From positions 992,001 to 1,056,000 of the forward strand of contig NZ_JBAJNO010000008.1 in assembly GCF_036880985.1 (NCBI RefSeq): a stretch of 64,000 bases of DNA, given 5' to 3'. The position numbers and the translations under genes are program-made. The notes below the pieces were generated by a model. The model was not told the DNA's origin. It saw only the letters and a list, made by a program, of their open reading frames with translations, and searched no databases. Positions 27,070 through 36,215 of this stretch are shown here, piece by piece (the first letter of the stretch is position 1; the number at the start of each line of letters is the position of its first letter). The stretch is from Limibacter armeniacum (GTDB lineage Bacteria; Bacteroidota; Bacteroidia; Cytophagales; Flammeovirgaceae).

Positions 27070-30000
27070 ATGAAAAGTAAATTTATCTCGGTTTTTATCA
27101 TCTGTTTAGCACTTGTCATACAGGTGCATGCACAGTCAGTTATTAAAGGTACTGTGCTGGACAAAGAAAGTGATACTCCTCTACCAGGTGCCAGTATTGT
27201 TCCCAACGGCAATTCTTCATTGGGATCGATATCAGCAGCTGACGGAACATTTACCCTAACAGTTCCTGAAGAAAAGGGAGAAATCTGGATTTCCTTTATA
27301 GGCATGGAGCCAAAGGCTGTTCCTTACAATGGCGATGCTACACTGACTGTCTATATGGAAGTGGCAGCACACCAGTTGGATGAAGTGGTGATGATTGGAT
27401 ACGGTTCTTCCAGAAAAGAAGACCTGACCTCATCGGTATCATCGGTAGCAGGGGTTGAACAGATCAACAACAGGGCGGTGACGAACCTGAATGACTTTTT
27501 GCAAGGTAGTGTGCCTGGGGTGACAGTCTTGCAACAAGGTGGTGATCCTTCCGCTCAGAGCCAGATCGTAATCAGGGGAATCGGTTCATTTGCCAACGAA
27601 ACACCTCTTACAGTAGTGGACGGTGTCCCATACTACGGTCCTGCCATTAACCCTAACGATATTGCTTCGATATCCATTCTTAAGGATGCTTCTGCAGCTG
27701 CTATCTATGGAGCGCAAGCAGCTTCAGGTGTAATTGTAATCGAGACTAAAAAAGGAAAGCTTGGTGGACCTGAAATTACATTCGACACTTATGTAGGTGT
27801 ACAGCAAGCAGGAAACCTGCCAACGCCTCTTACGGCACAACAACAGTCTGAAGTGTACAACTTGGCGGCTGACAATGCAGGCGTTGAAAGACAGGCCGCT
27901 CACAACGCTACCCTTAACCCATGGGGACAGGTCAACAGAACAAACTGGGTAGATGAGATCTTTAGAGAAGCTGCGATCTACAATGCCAACCTGAATGTAA
28001 GCGGTGCCAGTGAAAATGTTCGCTATATGTCATCAGTAGGCTACCAGAAAAAAGAAGGTGTTTTGGTTGGTACAGACTACGAACGCCTGAACGCAAGACT
28101 GAAGGTTGACTTCTTTTTGACAGACAAGATTGAAGTTGGTGAAAATGTCTATTTCTCGCATACGAATGCCGTTGGTACTAACTCTACCAGTTCTTATTCA
28201 GGGTCTATCATCAATGCGATCTATATGCCATCGGCAGCTCCTGTCTATGATGAGAATGGTAACTTCCACGGGGTTGTACCTGAATCGCTATCTGATTATG
28301 CAGGTGCTTATGGTGACGTTTACAATCCTGTAGGACAACTACTGAGACCAACTGTAGACAATCCAGTCAATTACCTGAATTCAAATACTTATTTCAAATA
28401 TGATATTCTGGATGGACTGACATTCAAATCAACATTGAGTGCGAGTGTGTCTAGCTCGAAGTATAAAAAGTTCTCACCGAAAATTCCTGAGCTGGGAAGA
28501 ACAAACCTTCAAAACTACCTCTATCAGGAATATAGCAACACGAACCGTTGGAACTGGGAAAATCAGGTGACTTACCAGAAGTCATTCGGCAAGCATAACC
28601 TGAACCTGACAGGAATTTACTCAGCCCAAAAGACCAACTACGAGTCTTACTATCAGGAAGGAAGAGGATTTAGTAGTGAGGCAGCATTTAACCAATTTAT
28701 GGGTAATGCTTCTGAAATATTTACACCAGTCACTGATGTGTATGAAGATGCACTGACCTCTGCCATTGGTCGTGTTATGTACAATTATGCCAATAAGTAT
28801 TTTGTTTCTGCCAGTGTCAGAAGGGATGAAACTTCCAGACTGGCTATCGCAAACCAGGCAAGTGTTTTCCCATCAGTTTCGGGTGCATGGAAAATTTCAG
28901 AGGAGCCGTTTTTCTCTTCCAATATCTTCTCTCACATGAAAGTAAGAGCATCTTGGGGACGTATTGGAAATATTAATTCTGTGGGTTATTACTCATTTGA
29001 TGTGCCATTGAGCACGCAGAATGTGATCATTGGAGAAGATGGGGCACTCAATGACCGTGGCGTGTATGCAGGTCGCCAATCTAACCCAGATTTGGAATGG
29101 GAAATTTCAGAGTCTTCCGATTTCGGTTTCGATGCTAGCTTCCTCAACAACAAGGTAGATTTGACATTTGACTACTTCGTGAAAACAACGAAAGGCATGA
29201 TTCTGCCGGGCTTGGAAGACCTTCATCAAGGTACTGCTGCTCCGGATGTAAATGGTGGAGAAGTACAAAACAAGGGTATTGAACTTTCAATAGGATACAA
29301 CGGTCAGGCAGGGCCTGTTAAGGTTGGAGTCAGAGGAAATATCAATATCATGAAAAATGAGCTGGTAAACCTTGATGGTTACAACAACAGTGATATCGAT
29401 TTTATCTCTCACACTGATGATGTAAGAAGCATTTTGCGTCCATACAGGTCTACGGTAGGTCAGCCATTGTATGCTACTTACTTGGTTCCTTACGAAGGTA
29501 TTTTCCAGTCACAAGCTGAGATCGATTCTTATACTAAAGACGGACAGCTGATTCAGCCGAATGCACAACCGGGTGACTTCAAGTTTACGGACGTAAATGG
29601 TGATGGCAGCATTACGGATGATGACAGGGTCTATATGGACAGCTATATGCCTGACTTTACCTACGGTCTGAACCTGACGCTTGGATACAAGGGCTTTGAC
29701 GCATCCATGATTTTCCAAGGTGTATCAGGAGTGAAAGTGTTCAACGGGTACAAGTTTACCGCTTACAATGCCTCTCAGTCAGGATATAACCTTGATAACC
29801 GTGTATTGGATGCATGGTCTGTGGACAACATAAATGCCGATATCCCAAGACTTTCAACCAAGGATGACAACAGCAACTTCAGCACACCATCAAGCTGGTA
29901 TCTAGAGGATGCTTCCTATGTAAGGCTGAAAAACCTGACCATTGGTTACACTTTCCCTTCAATTGGAGGACTGAAAAACTTCAGGGTTTATGCAGCTGGA

Positions 30001-30123
30001 GAGAACCTGTTCACCATTACTAACTATAGCGGTATGGATCCGGAAGTTGGAGGCAAAGGTCTTGACGTGGCAAAATATCCAGTTGCCAGAACATTTACAG
30101 TAGGCTTATCATTGACTTTATAA
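27070..30123 (+). CDS. SusC/RagA-type TonB-dependent outer-membrane transporter
   Basis: 1,017 residues from the ATG at 27070, which starts the signal peptide (FISVFIICLALVIQVHAQ); an earlier in-frame start at 27043 lacks that logic. Next comes a carboxypeptidase-D-regulatory-like domain (IKGTVLDKESDTPLPGASI), the TonB-box region and plug (DEVVMIGYGSSRKEDL, VRI/IRGIGSF, LTVVDGVPYYGP, ISILKDASAAAIYGAQAA) and a long beta barrel ending FTVGLSLTL. With the SusD protein encoded 12 bases downstream it forms a lidded importer. The neighbours are phosphoesterases, not glycosidases, so the cargo is inferred to be a phosphate ester such as glycerophosphodiester or phospholipid head-group material. Confidence 0.92.
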   Translation: MKSKFISVFIICLALVIQVHAQSVIKGTVLDKESDTPLPGASIVPNGNSSLGSISAADGTFTLTVPEEKGEIWISFIGMEPKAVPYNGDATLTVYMEVAAHQLDEVVMIGYGSSRKEDLTSSVSSVAGVEQINNRAVTNLNDFLQGSVPGVTVLQQGGDPSAQSQIVIRGIGSFANETPLTVVDGVPYYGPAINPNDIASISILKDASAAAIYGAQAASGVIVIETKKGKLGGPEITFDTYVGVQQAGNLPTPLTAQQQSEVYNLAADNAGVERQAAHNATLNPWGQVNRTNWVDEIFREAAIYNANLNVSGASENVRYMSSVGYQKKEGVLVGTDYERLNARLKVDFFLTDKIEVGENVYFSHTNAVGTNSTSSYSGSIINAIYMPSAAPVYDENGNFHGVVPESLSDYAGAYGDVYNPVGQLLRPTVDNPVNYLNSNTYFKYDILDGLTFKSTLSASVSSSKYKKFSPKIPELGRTNLQNYLYQEYSNTNRWNWENQVTYQKSFGKHNLNLTGIYSAQKTNYESYYQEGRGFSSEAAFNQFMGNASEIFTPVTDVYEDALTSAIGRVMYNYANKYFVSASVRRDETSRLAIANQASVFPSVSGAWKISEEPFFSSNIFSHMKVRASWGRIGNINSVGYYSFDVPLSTQNVIIGEDGALNDRGVYAGRQSNPDLEWEISESSDFGFDASFLNNKVDLTFDYFVKTTKGMILPGLEDLHQGTAAPDVNGGEVQNKGIELSIGYNGQAGPVKVGVRGNINIMKNELVNLDGYNNSDIDFISHTDDVRSILRPYRSTVGQPLYATYLVPYEGIFQSQAEIDSYTKDGQLIQPNAQPGDFKFTDVNGDGSITDDDRVYMDSYMPDFTYGLNLTLGYKGFDASMIFQGVSGVKVFNGYKFTAYNASQSGYNLDNRVLDAWSVDNINADIPRLSTKDDNSNFSTPSSWYLEDASYVRLKNLTIGYTFPSIGGLKNFRVYAAGENLFTITNYSGMDPEVGGKGLDVAKYPVARTFTVGLSLTL

Positions 30124-30135
30124 TCAGCACACATC

Positions 30136-31716
30136 ATGCGTAAAAATATTATTAGATCAGTTTCAGCATTAATGATTGCCCTTTCAGTGGGCGCGTGTTC
30201 TGACGAGTTCACTAATCTAGAACCAAAGGGAAGTACTTCATACGAAAACTTCTTCAGAACAGAGCAGGATGCCATAGAAGCGGCAAACAGCATGTATTTC
30301 TACATGAAGGATGAGGATATGTTTTCAAGGGGATTCTTCTGGTATATCAATGCATCTGACGATATGGTAACAGGTCGTGTAAATGGTACGGCTGACAATA
30401 TCAAGAATTTCAAGATGACTGGTGAAGAAGGGTATACGTACTGGATGTATCCACAGAGTTATAAGATAATCCGTAGAGCCAATGACGTATTGTTGAATGT
30501 GGCAGATATGGAAATCAGCGAGTCATTGAAAAACAGGATTTTGGGAGAAGCTTATTTTATGAGAGCATTCCATTATTTCTGGTTGGCTCATACTTATGGC
30601 GACAACGGTGACAATGGTGGTGTTCCGATCCTTACAGAGGAGAACATGTTTGATGATGCTGGCAGCTACAGCCGACCAACCAGCGTAGTTGAAAACTATG
30701 CGCAGATTATTGGGGATTTGGAAAAAGCAGTAGCGCTTCTACCGTTGTTTACTGAATACAGTGCGGATGATTTGGGAAGAGCCCATAAGGATGCAGCGTT
30801 GGCTTACATGGCTAAAACATACCTTTATTGGGCGCAGTATGATGACTCTAAATATGAGGAAGTAATCAAGTATGCAGATGCCGTGACTAACTCAGGCTCA
30901 GGAAGGGCACTATATGACACAGGTAACCCTGAAGAGGATTTCAGGTTGCTGCATAGCCATTTAAATAACTGGGGACCAGAATACATTTGGACGGTCGATT
31001 CAGGTGTCAATGGCGGAAGCAAGTTGCCCGGTGTTGCATTGGAAAATAAAGGTTGGGGTAAATACAACGGATGGGGGTATTATACGCCAACACAAGAACT
31101 TTATGATGAATTTGAGGACAATGATCCAAGAAGAGGGGTAACCATTCTGAAGTTTGGTGATTCTTTCAAGTTTTTTGGGGAGGAAAAAAGATACCAGTCC
31201 GAAAACTCTTTGTCTGGATTGCAATTCAACAAGTACATGTATGAGTACCAGTTTGAGGATCCAATCGGTAGTTATATCAACCCGAATGGTGACGACCCTA
31301 CTACGCTGTACAATGTGCCAGTTATGCGATATGCTGAAGTGTTACTGATGAAAGCCGAGGCATTGATTATGCTTGGTCGAAATGGAGACGAGCCTTTGAA
31401 CATGGTAAGGGAAAGAGCTGGTTTGAATCCTGTAACAGGAGCTACAATGGAAGACCTGAAACATGAAAGAAGGGTAGAGCTTGCGGGCGAGTTTGCGAAC
31501 AGGCACTTTGATCTGGTAAGATGGGGCGATGCGAAGGAAGCTTACAGCAAGCCACTGCATGGCAGAATCCATGCAGACAAGACTGATCCGGATTCACCTT
31601 TCAATATAGGAGAAGTATGGCCTGCAAGAAACTTTGATCCGTCATACATGCACGTATGGCCAATTCCAAATCAGGTTGTAAACTCTTCAGGTATCAGTCA
31701 AAACAAAGGCTGGTAA
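30136..31716 (+). CDS. SusD/RagB-type surface lipoprotein
   Basis: 526 residues. Lipoprotein signal with lipobox LSVGAC, Cys21. The SusD fold is visible from the N-terminal TPR-like helices (TEQDAIEAANSMYFYM, RRANDVLLNV, LGEAYFMRAFHYFWLAHTYG) through to the conserved end (MRYAEVLLMKAEALIMLGRN, HERRVELAGEFANRHFDLVRWGDA). It starts 12 bases after susC and surely shares its transcript. It acts as the substrate-binding lid over the SusC barrel at the cell surface. A perfect hairpin terminator follows, so the phosphatase genes downstream may be transcribed less or separately. Confidence 0.92.
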   Translation: MRKNIIRSVSALMIALSVGACSDEFTNLEPKGSTSYENFFRTEQDAIEAANSMYFYMKDEDMFSRGFFWYINASDDMVTGRVNGTADNIKNFKMTGEEGYTYWMYPQSYKIIRRANDVLLNVADMEISESLKNRILGEAYFMRAFHYFWLAHTYGDNGDNGGVPILTEENMFDDAGSYSRPTSVVENYAQIIGDLEKAVALLPLFTEYSADDLGRAHKDAALAYMAKTYLYWAQYDDSKYEEVIKYADAVTNSGSGRALYDTGNPEEDFRLLHSHLNNWGPEYIWTVDSGVNGGSKLPGVALENKGWGKYNGWGYYTPTQELYDEFEDNDPRRGVTILKFGDSFKFFGEEKRYQSENSLSGLQFNKYMYEYQFEDPIGSYINPNGDDPTTLYNVPVMRYAEVLLMKAEALIMLGRNGDEPLNMVRERAGLNPVTGATMEDLKHERRVELAGEFANRHFDLVRWGDAKEAYSKPLHGRIHADKTDPDSPFNIGEVWPARNFDPSYMHVWPIPNQVVNSSGISQNKGW

Positions 31717-31725
31717 CAACTAGCA

Positions 31726-31764
31726 AACAGGGTGTCGTAAAGAACATGACACCCTGTTATTATC
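31726..31764 (+). terminator. Terminator after susD
   Basis: AACAGGGTGTC (31726-31736) pairs perfectly with GACACCCTGTT (31748-31758), followed by an AT-rich tail without a long T-run. Confidence 0.7.
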
Positions 31765-31789
31765 CCAAATTTCTTGACATCAGCTTTCA

Positions 31790-31839
31790 ATCAGCATCAA
31801 TATATAACAAAGAGATCAGCATCAATATATAACAAAGAG
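31790..31839 (+). repeat. Perfect 25-bp tandem duplication before a start codon
   Basis: Bases 31790-31814 are repeated exactly at 31815-31839 (unit begins atcagcatcaatatat and ends acaaagag). The second copy ends 15 bases before the ATG at 31855, so the duplication doubles the 5' untranslated region of the next gene. Confidence 0.9.
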
Positions 31840-31854
31840 ATATCCGTAATTGAG

Positions 31855-33684
31855 ATGAATGGCAATAACAGAAAATTGATCATCCTGCTAATTATCAGTG
31901 CAATAAAACTGGTGGTTGGCTTTGCTTGGGCGCAATCACCTCGAATTCATTCACATAATGATTATATTGGAAAAGTACCTTTTTGGGAAGCATTCAATAG
32001 CCATGCAGGTTCTATTGAAGCAGACGTAATCCTTTCAGAAGGTAAGTTGATGGTCGCTCATGAAGAAAGTTCAATCAAACCTGAGTGGACTTTAAGTAAT
32101 GTTTACCTTGACCCTATCCGACAGGCAAAAACATTGGGAATGCTGGAGTCTCATAATTTCCAGTTGGTTGTTGAAATCAAGACCGATGCAAAAAAAACGT
32201 TGGCAGTGCTAGAGCCGGAACTGGAGAAGTATAAGACACTATGGTATACTGAAACTAACCCCAAGGGTATCAAGATTGTAATATCCGGAAACAAGCCACC
32301 TGTTCAGGACTACAATCAGTATCCTGACTATATCTTCTTTGACTACCAAGGGTTACCTCAGGAAAACCTGCCGCTGGAGAAAATTGCCATGTGCAGTTAT
32401 GACTTCAAAAACTACTCTGAGTGGAACGGAAAAGGACGCATGATTGAAGCCCAGAAGCAAAAGGTACAAGCCATCATTGATGAGGTACACGCCTTGGGTA
32501 AACCTATCCGTTTTTGGGGAAGTCCAGACAAAAAAACGGCATGGAGAGCGTTTCATGCTATGGGAGTGGATTTCATCAATACTGATATACCATTCTTGGC
32601 CACTGATTACCTGACAAAATTACCTAGAAACACTTACAAGGTAGCTAAGCAACACAATATTTACTATCCGACCTATCAGGCAGATGGTCAGGGAAATCAG
32701 GTGGAGAACATTATTCTGATGATTGGAGACGGGAATGGTCTGACACAGATATCAGCCGGATTGGCTGCCAATGGGAATAAACTGAACCTGACTCAGCTGA
32801 AAAATATCGGATTGGTCAAGACACAATCATTTGATGACTTTGTCACTGACTCTGCTGCTGGTGGTTCAGCTTTGGCGACAGGAAACAAGACCAATAACAG
32901 GCATATTGGGGTGACACCTGAAGGGAATAGGGTAGAAAACTTATCGGAAGTATTGGCAAAATATGGCTTTGCAAGCGGTGTCGTGACCTCGGATGAGGTT
33001 TCTGGAGCAACACCATCAGCATTTTATGCTCACCAGACTGACAGAAACAAAACGGATGAGATCAATACTGATTTGTTGGATTGTAAACTGGATCTCTTTA
33101 TAGGATATGGTAAGCAAGCCTTTCAGGATAAGTTGGATTCATTGGAAACAAGTGGATTTGATCTTGTGGAAAGCCTGAAAAAAGTAGGAAAAAGCAAAAG
33201 TGAAAGAGTGGGATACTTTCAGCCAGAATCAAATATCTCGGAAAGCATAGCCAACAGTTCTTACCTGCAAGAAGCAACCTCATCTGCATTATCATTTCTT
33301 TCTGCAAAGAAACAACCTTTTTTCCTGATGGTGGAAGGTTCAAATATCGATTTGGGTGGACACTGGAACAGTACAAAAGTGATGGTTGAGGAAGAACTCA
33401 ATTTTGACAGGGCAATTGGTGAGGTTATGCGATATGTGGACGAACACCCAAATACGCTTTTGATTGTAACTGCAGACCATGAGACCAGTGGAGCGAGTTT
33501 GCCTTATGCCAATGTAGAGAAAGGAGAAGTGGAAATCGACTTTCATAGCTATGACCATACCGGTACGATGGTGCCCCTGTTTGCTTATGGCGCACATGCA
33601 AACCTGTTCTGTGGTGTATATGAAAACACTGCCGTATTTAAGAAGATTATTAGCTTAGTTGAAAAATATCACCAACCCAAATAA
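31855..33684 (+). CDS. Secreted glycerophosphodiesterase-alkaline phosphatase fusion
   Basis: 609 residues from the ATG at 31855, which gives a proper signal peptide (LIILLIISAIKLVVGFAWAQ); the earlier in-frame TTG at 31774 does not. Residues ~30-280 are a PI-PLC/GDPD-like TIM barrel: IHSHNDY (first His pair), SIEADV (metal acids), MVAHEE (second His), FQLVVEIKTD, and IRFWGSPD near the end. Residues ~295-600 are an alkaline phosphatase domain: ILMIGDGNG (metal Asp), FVTDSAAGGSALATG with nucleophile Ser333, VTADHETSG and YDHTGTMVPLFAYG. One chain could thus cleave a glycerophosphodiester to glycerol-phosphate plus alcohol and then release phosphate. It belongs to the susCD locus and is separated from the next gene by 11 bases. 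Confidence 0.88.
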   Translation: MNGNNRKLIILLIISAIKLVVGFAWAQSPRIHSHNDYIGKVPFWEAFNSHAGSIEADVILSEGKLMVAHEESSIKPEWTLSNVYLDPIRQAKTLGMLESHNFQLVVEIKTDAKKTLAVLEPELEKYKTLWYTETNPKGIKIVISGNKPPVQDYNQYPDYIFFDYQGLPQENLPLEKIAMCSYDFKNYSEWNGKGRMIEAQKQKVQAIIDEVHALGKPIRFWGSPDKKTAWRAFHAMGVDFINTDIPFLATDYLTKLPRNTYKVAKQHNIYYPTYQADGQGNQVENIILMIGDGNGLTQISAGLAANGNKLNLTQLKNIGLVKTQSFDDFVTDSAAGGSALATGNKTNNRHIGVTPEGNRVENLSEVLAKYGFASGVVTSDEVSGATPSAFYAHQTDRNKTDEINTDLLDCKLDLFIGYGKQAFQDKLDSLETSGFDLVESLKKVGKSKSERVGYFQPESNISESIANSSYLQEATSSALSFLSAKKQPFFLMVEGSNIDLGGHWNSTKVMVEEELNFDRAIGEVMRYVDEHPNTLLIVTADHETSGASLPYANVEKGEVEIDFHSYDHTGTMVPLFAYGAHANLFCGVYENTAVFKKIISLVEKYHQPK

Positions 33685-33695
33685 CCGTAACTGAA

Positions 33696-34796
33696 ATGAA
33701 AAAGATTGGCTTTCTTTTATTACTTATACTTTGTTCTCCAATACTGAAGGCTCAACAGACTGAAAATGTTTTTGTCATTACCTTGGATGGTCTTCGTTGG
33801 CAAGAACTGTTCGGTGGAGCAGATTCCTTGTTGGTAAATGATCCAGACTATGTGGATAAACCGGAAGAACTGACCAAGAGATTCTGGCGTCAAGACCCAT
33901 TGGAAAGGCGTGAAATCCTGATGCCATTTTTCTGGAATGAGTTAGCCAAAAACGGGCAACTCTATGGCAACCGCCAATATGGAAACAAGGTTAATTGCTC
34001 CAACACAAAGTGGTTTTCTTACCCTGGATATCACGAGATACTTTGTGGTTTCGCTGATGATGAGCATGTGAACAGCAACAACAAGATCAACAATCCTAAC
34101 CAGACAGTGTTGGAGTATCTGAATAACCAAAAGGCATATTCAGGTAAAGTGGCAGCTTTTGGCTCTTGGGATGTATTCCCCTTTATCATCAATAAAGAAA
34201 GAAGTGGCATACCAGTCAATGCAGGATTTGACACTGCCAAAGGCAAAAATCTCACTGAACGTGAAAAGCTGCTAAATGAACTGCAAAGTGAAATCAGAGG
34301 GCCTTGGTCAGGTGTTCGATTGGATCCTTTCACACATCATTATGCCTTGGAGTATATCAAAAAGAATAAACCCAAGGTGGTATTGATTGCCTATGGTGAA
34401 ACGGATGACTTCGCACATGATGGAGAATATGACCAGTACTTGTATGCAGCTTACCAGACAGACCAATACATCAAAGCGTTGTGGGATTATGTGCAGTCTG
34501 ATAAGCAATACAAAGACAAAACGACTTTTGTCATTACGACAGATCATGGCAGGGGCTCATACCCTAAAGAACAATGGAAACACCACGGTCATGAACAGAA
34601 AGGTTCTGACCAAATCTGGTTTGCTGTGATTGGTCCTGATACGCCTGCTTTGGGTGAAGTAAAAGAAGAAAGCCAATATTACCAAAAGCAGATAGCCAAA
34701 ACTGTAGCTGCATTTTTAGGGGAGAATTATACAAATGAGAAGTTTGAAACTGGTACTGTCGTAAGGGATATGATCAGTAACCAAGCCTCAAAATAA
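33696..34796 (+). CDS. Secreted alkaline-phosphatase-superfamily phosphodiesterase/phosphatase
   Basis: 366 residues with a signal peptide (IGFLLLLILCSPILKAQ). The alkaline-phosphatase/type I phosphodiesterase superfamily metal and nucleophile sites are visible in order: FVITLDGLRW (Asp31), WFSYPGYHE with candidate nucleophile Ser108, YGETDDFAHD (second metal Asp and His), FVITTDHGRG (Asp-His) and KHHGHEQKG (last His). It is the final gene of the locus, co-directional and 11 bases after the fusion enzyme. It probably hydrolyses a phosphomonoester or phosphodiester in the periplasm; substrate unknown. A copy of the dispersed AAGAGCAGCC terminator follows. Confidence 0.82.
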   Translation: MKKIGFLLLLILCSPILKAQQTENVFVITLDGLRWQELFGGADSLLVNDPDYVDKPEELTKRFWRQDPLERREILMPFFWNELAKNGQLYGNRQYGNKVNCSNTKWFSYPGYHEILCGFADDEHVNSNNKINNPNQTVLEYLNNQKAYSGKVAAFGSWDVFPFIINKERSGIPVNAGFDTAKGKNLTEREKLLNELQSEIRGPWSGVRLDPFTHHYALEYIKKNKPKVVLIAYGETDDFAHDGEYDQYLYAAYQTDQYIKALWDYVQSDKQYKDKTTFVITTDHGRGSYPKEQWKHHGHEQKGSDQIWFAVIGPDTPALGEVKEESQYYQKQIAKTVAAFLGENYTNEKFETGTVVRDMISNQASK

Positions 34797-34853
34797 GAGA
34801 ACGAACTGGTCAGTAAGTGACTTGATTCCTTTAGATTGAATGGAGAAAGATGT

Positions 34854-34886
34854 AAAGAGCAGCCTTAGGGTTGCTCTTTTACTTTA
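34854..34886 (+). terminator. Terminator of the phosphate-ester locus
   Basis: AAAGAGCAGCC (34854-34864) pairs with GGTTGCTCTTT (34869-34879), followed by TACTTTATT. It is a near-copy of the terminator at 2492, including flanking bases. Confidence 0.75.
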
Positions 34887-35177
34887 TTAAATCAAATCAC
34901 AAAGTTTATTTCACTTATTCCATAAATTCTTTAGTAGTCAAGTGTTCTCCAAAATGGGGTACAATTTCACTAAGAACATAACCTTGTTGTATTCAGTTGA
35001 ATGCTGAAGTTGCACCTAATCATTCGTTAAATCCCTTAAGGATTGTTAGATTGAGGCGGTGATGACTCAATGTTAAGAGGGACTGGCGAGTAAAAGGAAT
35101 TCCAACTGTAAGTCGAACATTTGTACTTCTTTTCCTGTTCCTTAGGATACCGTTAGCCACTATTTAAAGAATAAGAA
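34887..35177. other. Gap with no recognisable feature
   Basis: About 290 bases upstream of the acetyltransferase. A segment near 35057 (ATGTTAAGAGGG) weakly recalls the P module, but I did not consider it a match. Confidence 0.35.
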
Positions 35178-35975
35178 ATGATGAGTTTTACATTGAATCA
35201 AAATGAATACCTAGAGCGAATTAATTACAAAGGGTCAACTTCTGAAGATTTTGAATCCCTGAAATCAATTCGTCTTGCTCAACATAGGTCAATCCCTTTT
35301 GAGAACTTTGATATATGTCTTGGTAAAGGTATTAGCCTCGAACCGGATGTGTTGGTAGAAAAGTTGATCAAGAATAAACGTGGTGGCTACTGTTTTGAAC
35401 TAAATGGTCTTTTGTTGTTAGCGCTTAAATCATTCGGCTTTCAAACACAAGAATTATTGGGAAGAGTACACCTTGCAGGTGAACCAACAGGTAGAAGTCA
35501 TTATGTGATTTTAGTGACAATTGGTGATGAAAAATGGTTGGTAGATGCGGGGTTTGGTGCAGAAACACCTTTAATTCCAATTCCTTTAGTGTGTAATCAA
35601 ACTGTTTCTTTTGAGGGGCAATCATATCGATTAATAGAAAGTGAATTGTATGGTTTTATGCTTCAGAAGCAGTATGATACAGAGTGGAAAAACCTATATA
35701 GTGTCGATTTGAATCATGTTTGCCCTGGAGATATTGATTATGGGAATTATTATACTTCCACTAGTCCAAAATCTATATTTGTTCAAGGAAGAATTGCTAC
35801 TATTCCTGTGGAAAATGGGAAGAAGACACTCTTTAACATGCAATTCAAAAAAGTAATTGATGGTAAAGAAGAAATAATAGACCTTGAGGAAGGAGAGTCT
35901 TATCTGAATATTTTAGAGAAAGAGTTTGGGATTGCACTAGGAGTGAAGTACAAAGATTTAAAACCTTTGCAATAA
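35178..35975 (+). CDS. Arylamine N-acetyltransferase
   Basis: 265 residues, normal length for the NAT family. The Cys-His-Asp triad is visible: RGGYCFELN (Cys72), GRSHYVILV (His108) and WLVDAGFG (Asp123), together with the N-terminal HRSIPFENFDI motif. It transfers acetyl from acetyl-CoA to arylamines or arylhydrazines in the cytoplasm. ATG codons at 35178 and 35181 are both possible. It is monocistronic in an accessory stretch, and no linked substrate pathway is seen. Confidence 0.9.
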   Translation: MMSFTLNQNEYLERINYKGSTSEDFESLKSIRLAQHRSIPFENFDICLGKGISLEPDVLVEKLIKNKRGGYCFELNGLLLLALKSFGFQTQELLGRVHLAGEPTGRSHYVILVTIGDEKWLVDAGFGAETPLIPIPLVCNQTVSFEGQSYRLIESELYGFMLQKQYDTEWKNLYSVDLNHVCPGDIDYGNYYTSTSPKSIFVQGRIATIPVENGKKTLFNMQFKKVIDGKEEIIDLEEGESYLNILEKEFGIALGVKYKDLKPLQ

Positions 35976-36134
35976 GAAAAACAGTAGCGATTGCAAGTTC
36001 ACTGCAATATGGAATTCTATAAAAGACATCAACTACAGTACTTTGTTTAATATGCTGATTCTCTTTTGATAATTTGAAGAGGTGCGAAGAAGATGATGAA
36101 AAGGGCTGTAGTTGAGTGAGTCTCTATAAAACTG
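35976..36134. other. Short gap after the NAT gene
   Basis: No gene or clear hairpin seen. Confidence 0.3.
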
Positions 36135-36186
36135 GGATTAGCTTTAATGTTTAGAAGGTCAAATTTGAATAAACGGTAGCTAGATA
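36135..36186 (+). repeat. P module, copy 3
   Basis: GATTAGCTTTAATGTTTAGAAGG followed by CAAATTTGAATAAACGGTAGCT aligns with the 3' half of the P copies at 2575, 48451 and 52199. It lies 30 bases upstream of the YdeI-like gene. CAAATTTG approximates the TAnnTTTG -7 box. Confidence 0.45.
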
Positions 36187-36215
36187 TATCCATTAAAAAT
36201 AGTACAAGCTAAAGT

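Noticed and set aside
34887-35177. Sixth P module upstream of the NAT gene
   Set aside because: Only ATGTTAAGAGGG is shared; the AAGCTTGAATAA core is absent.
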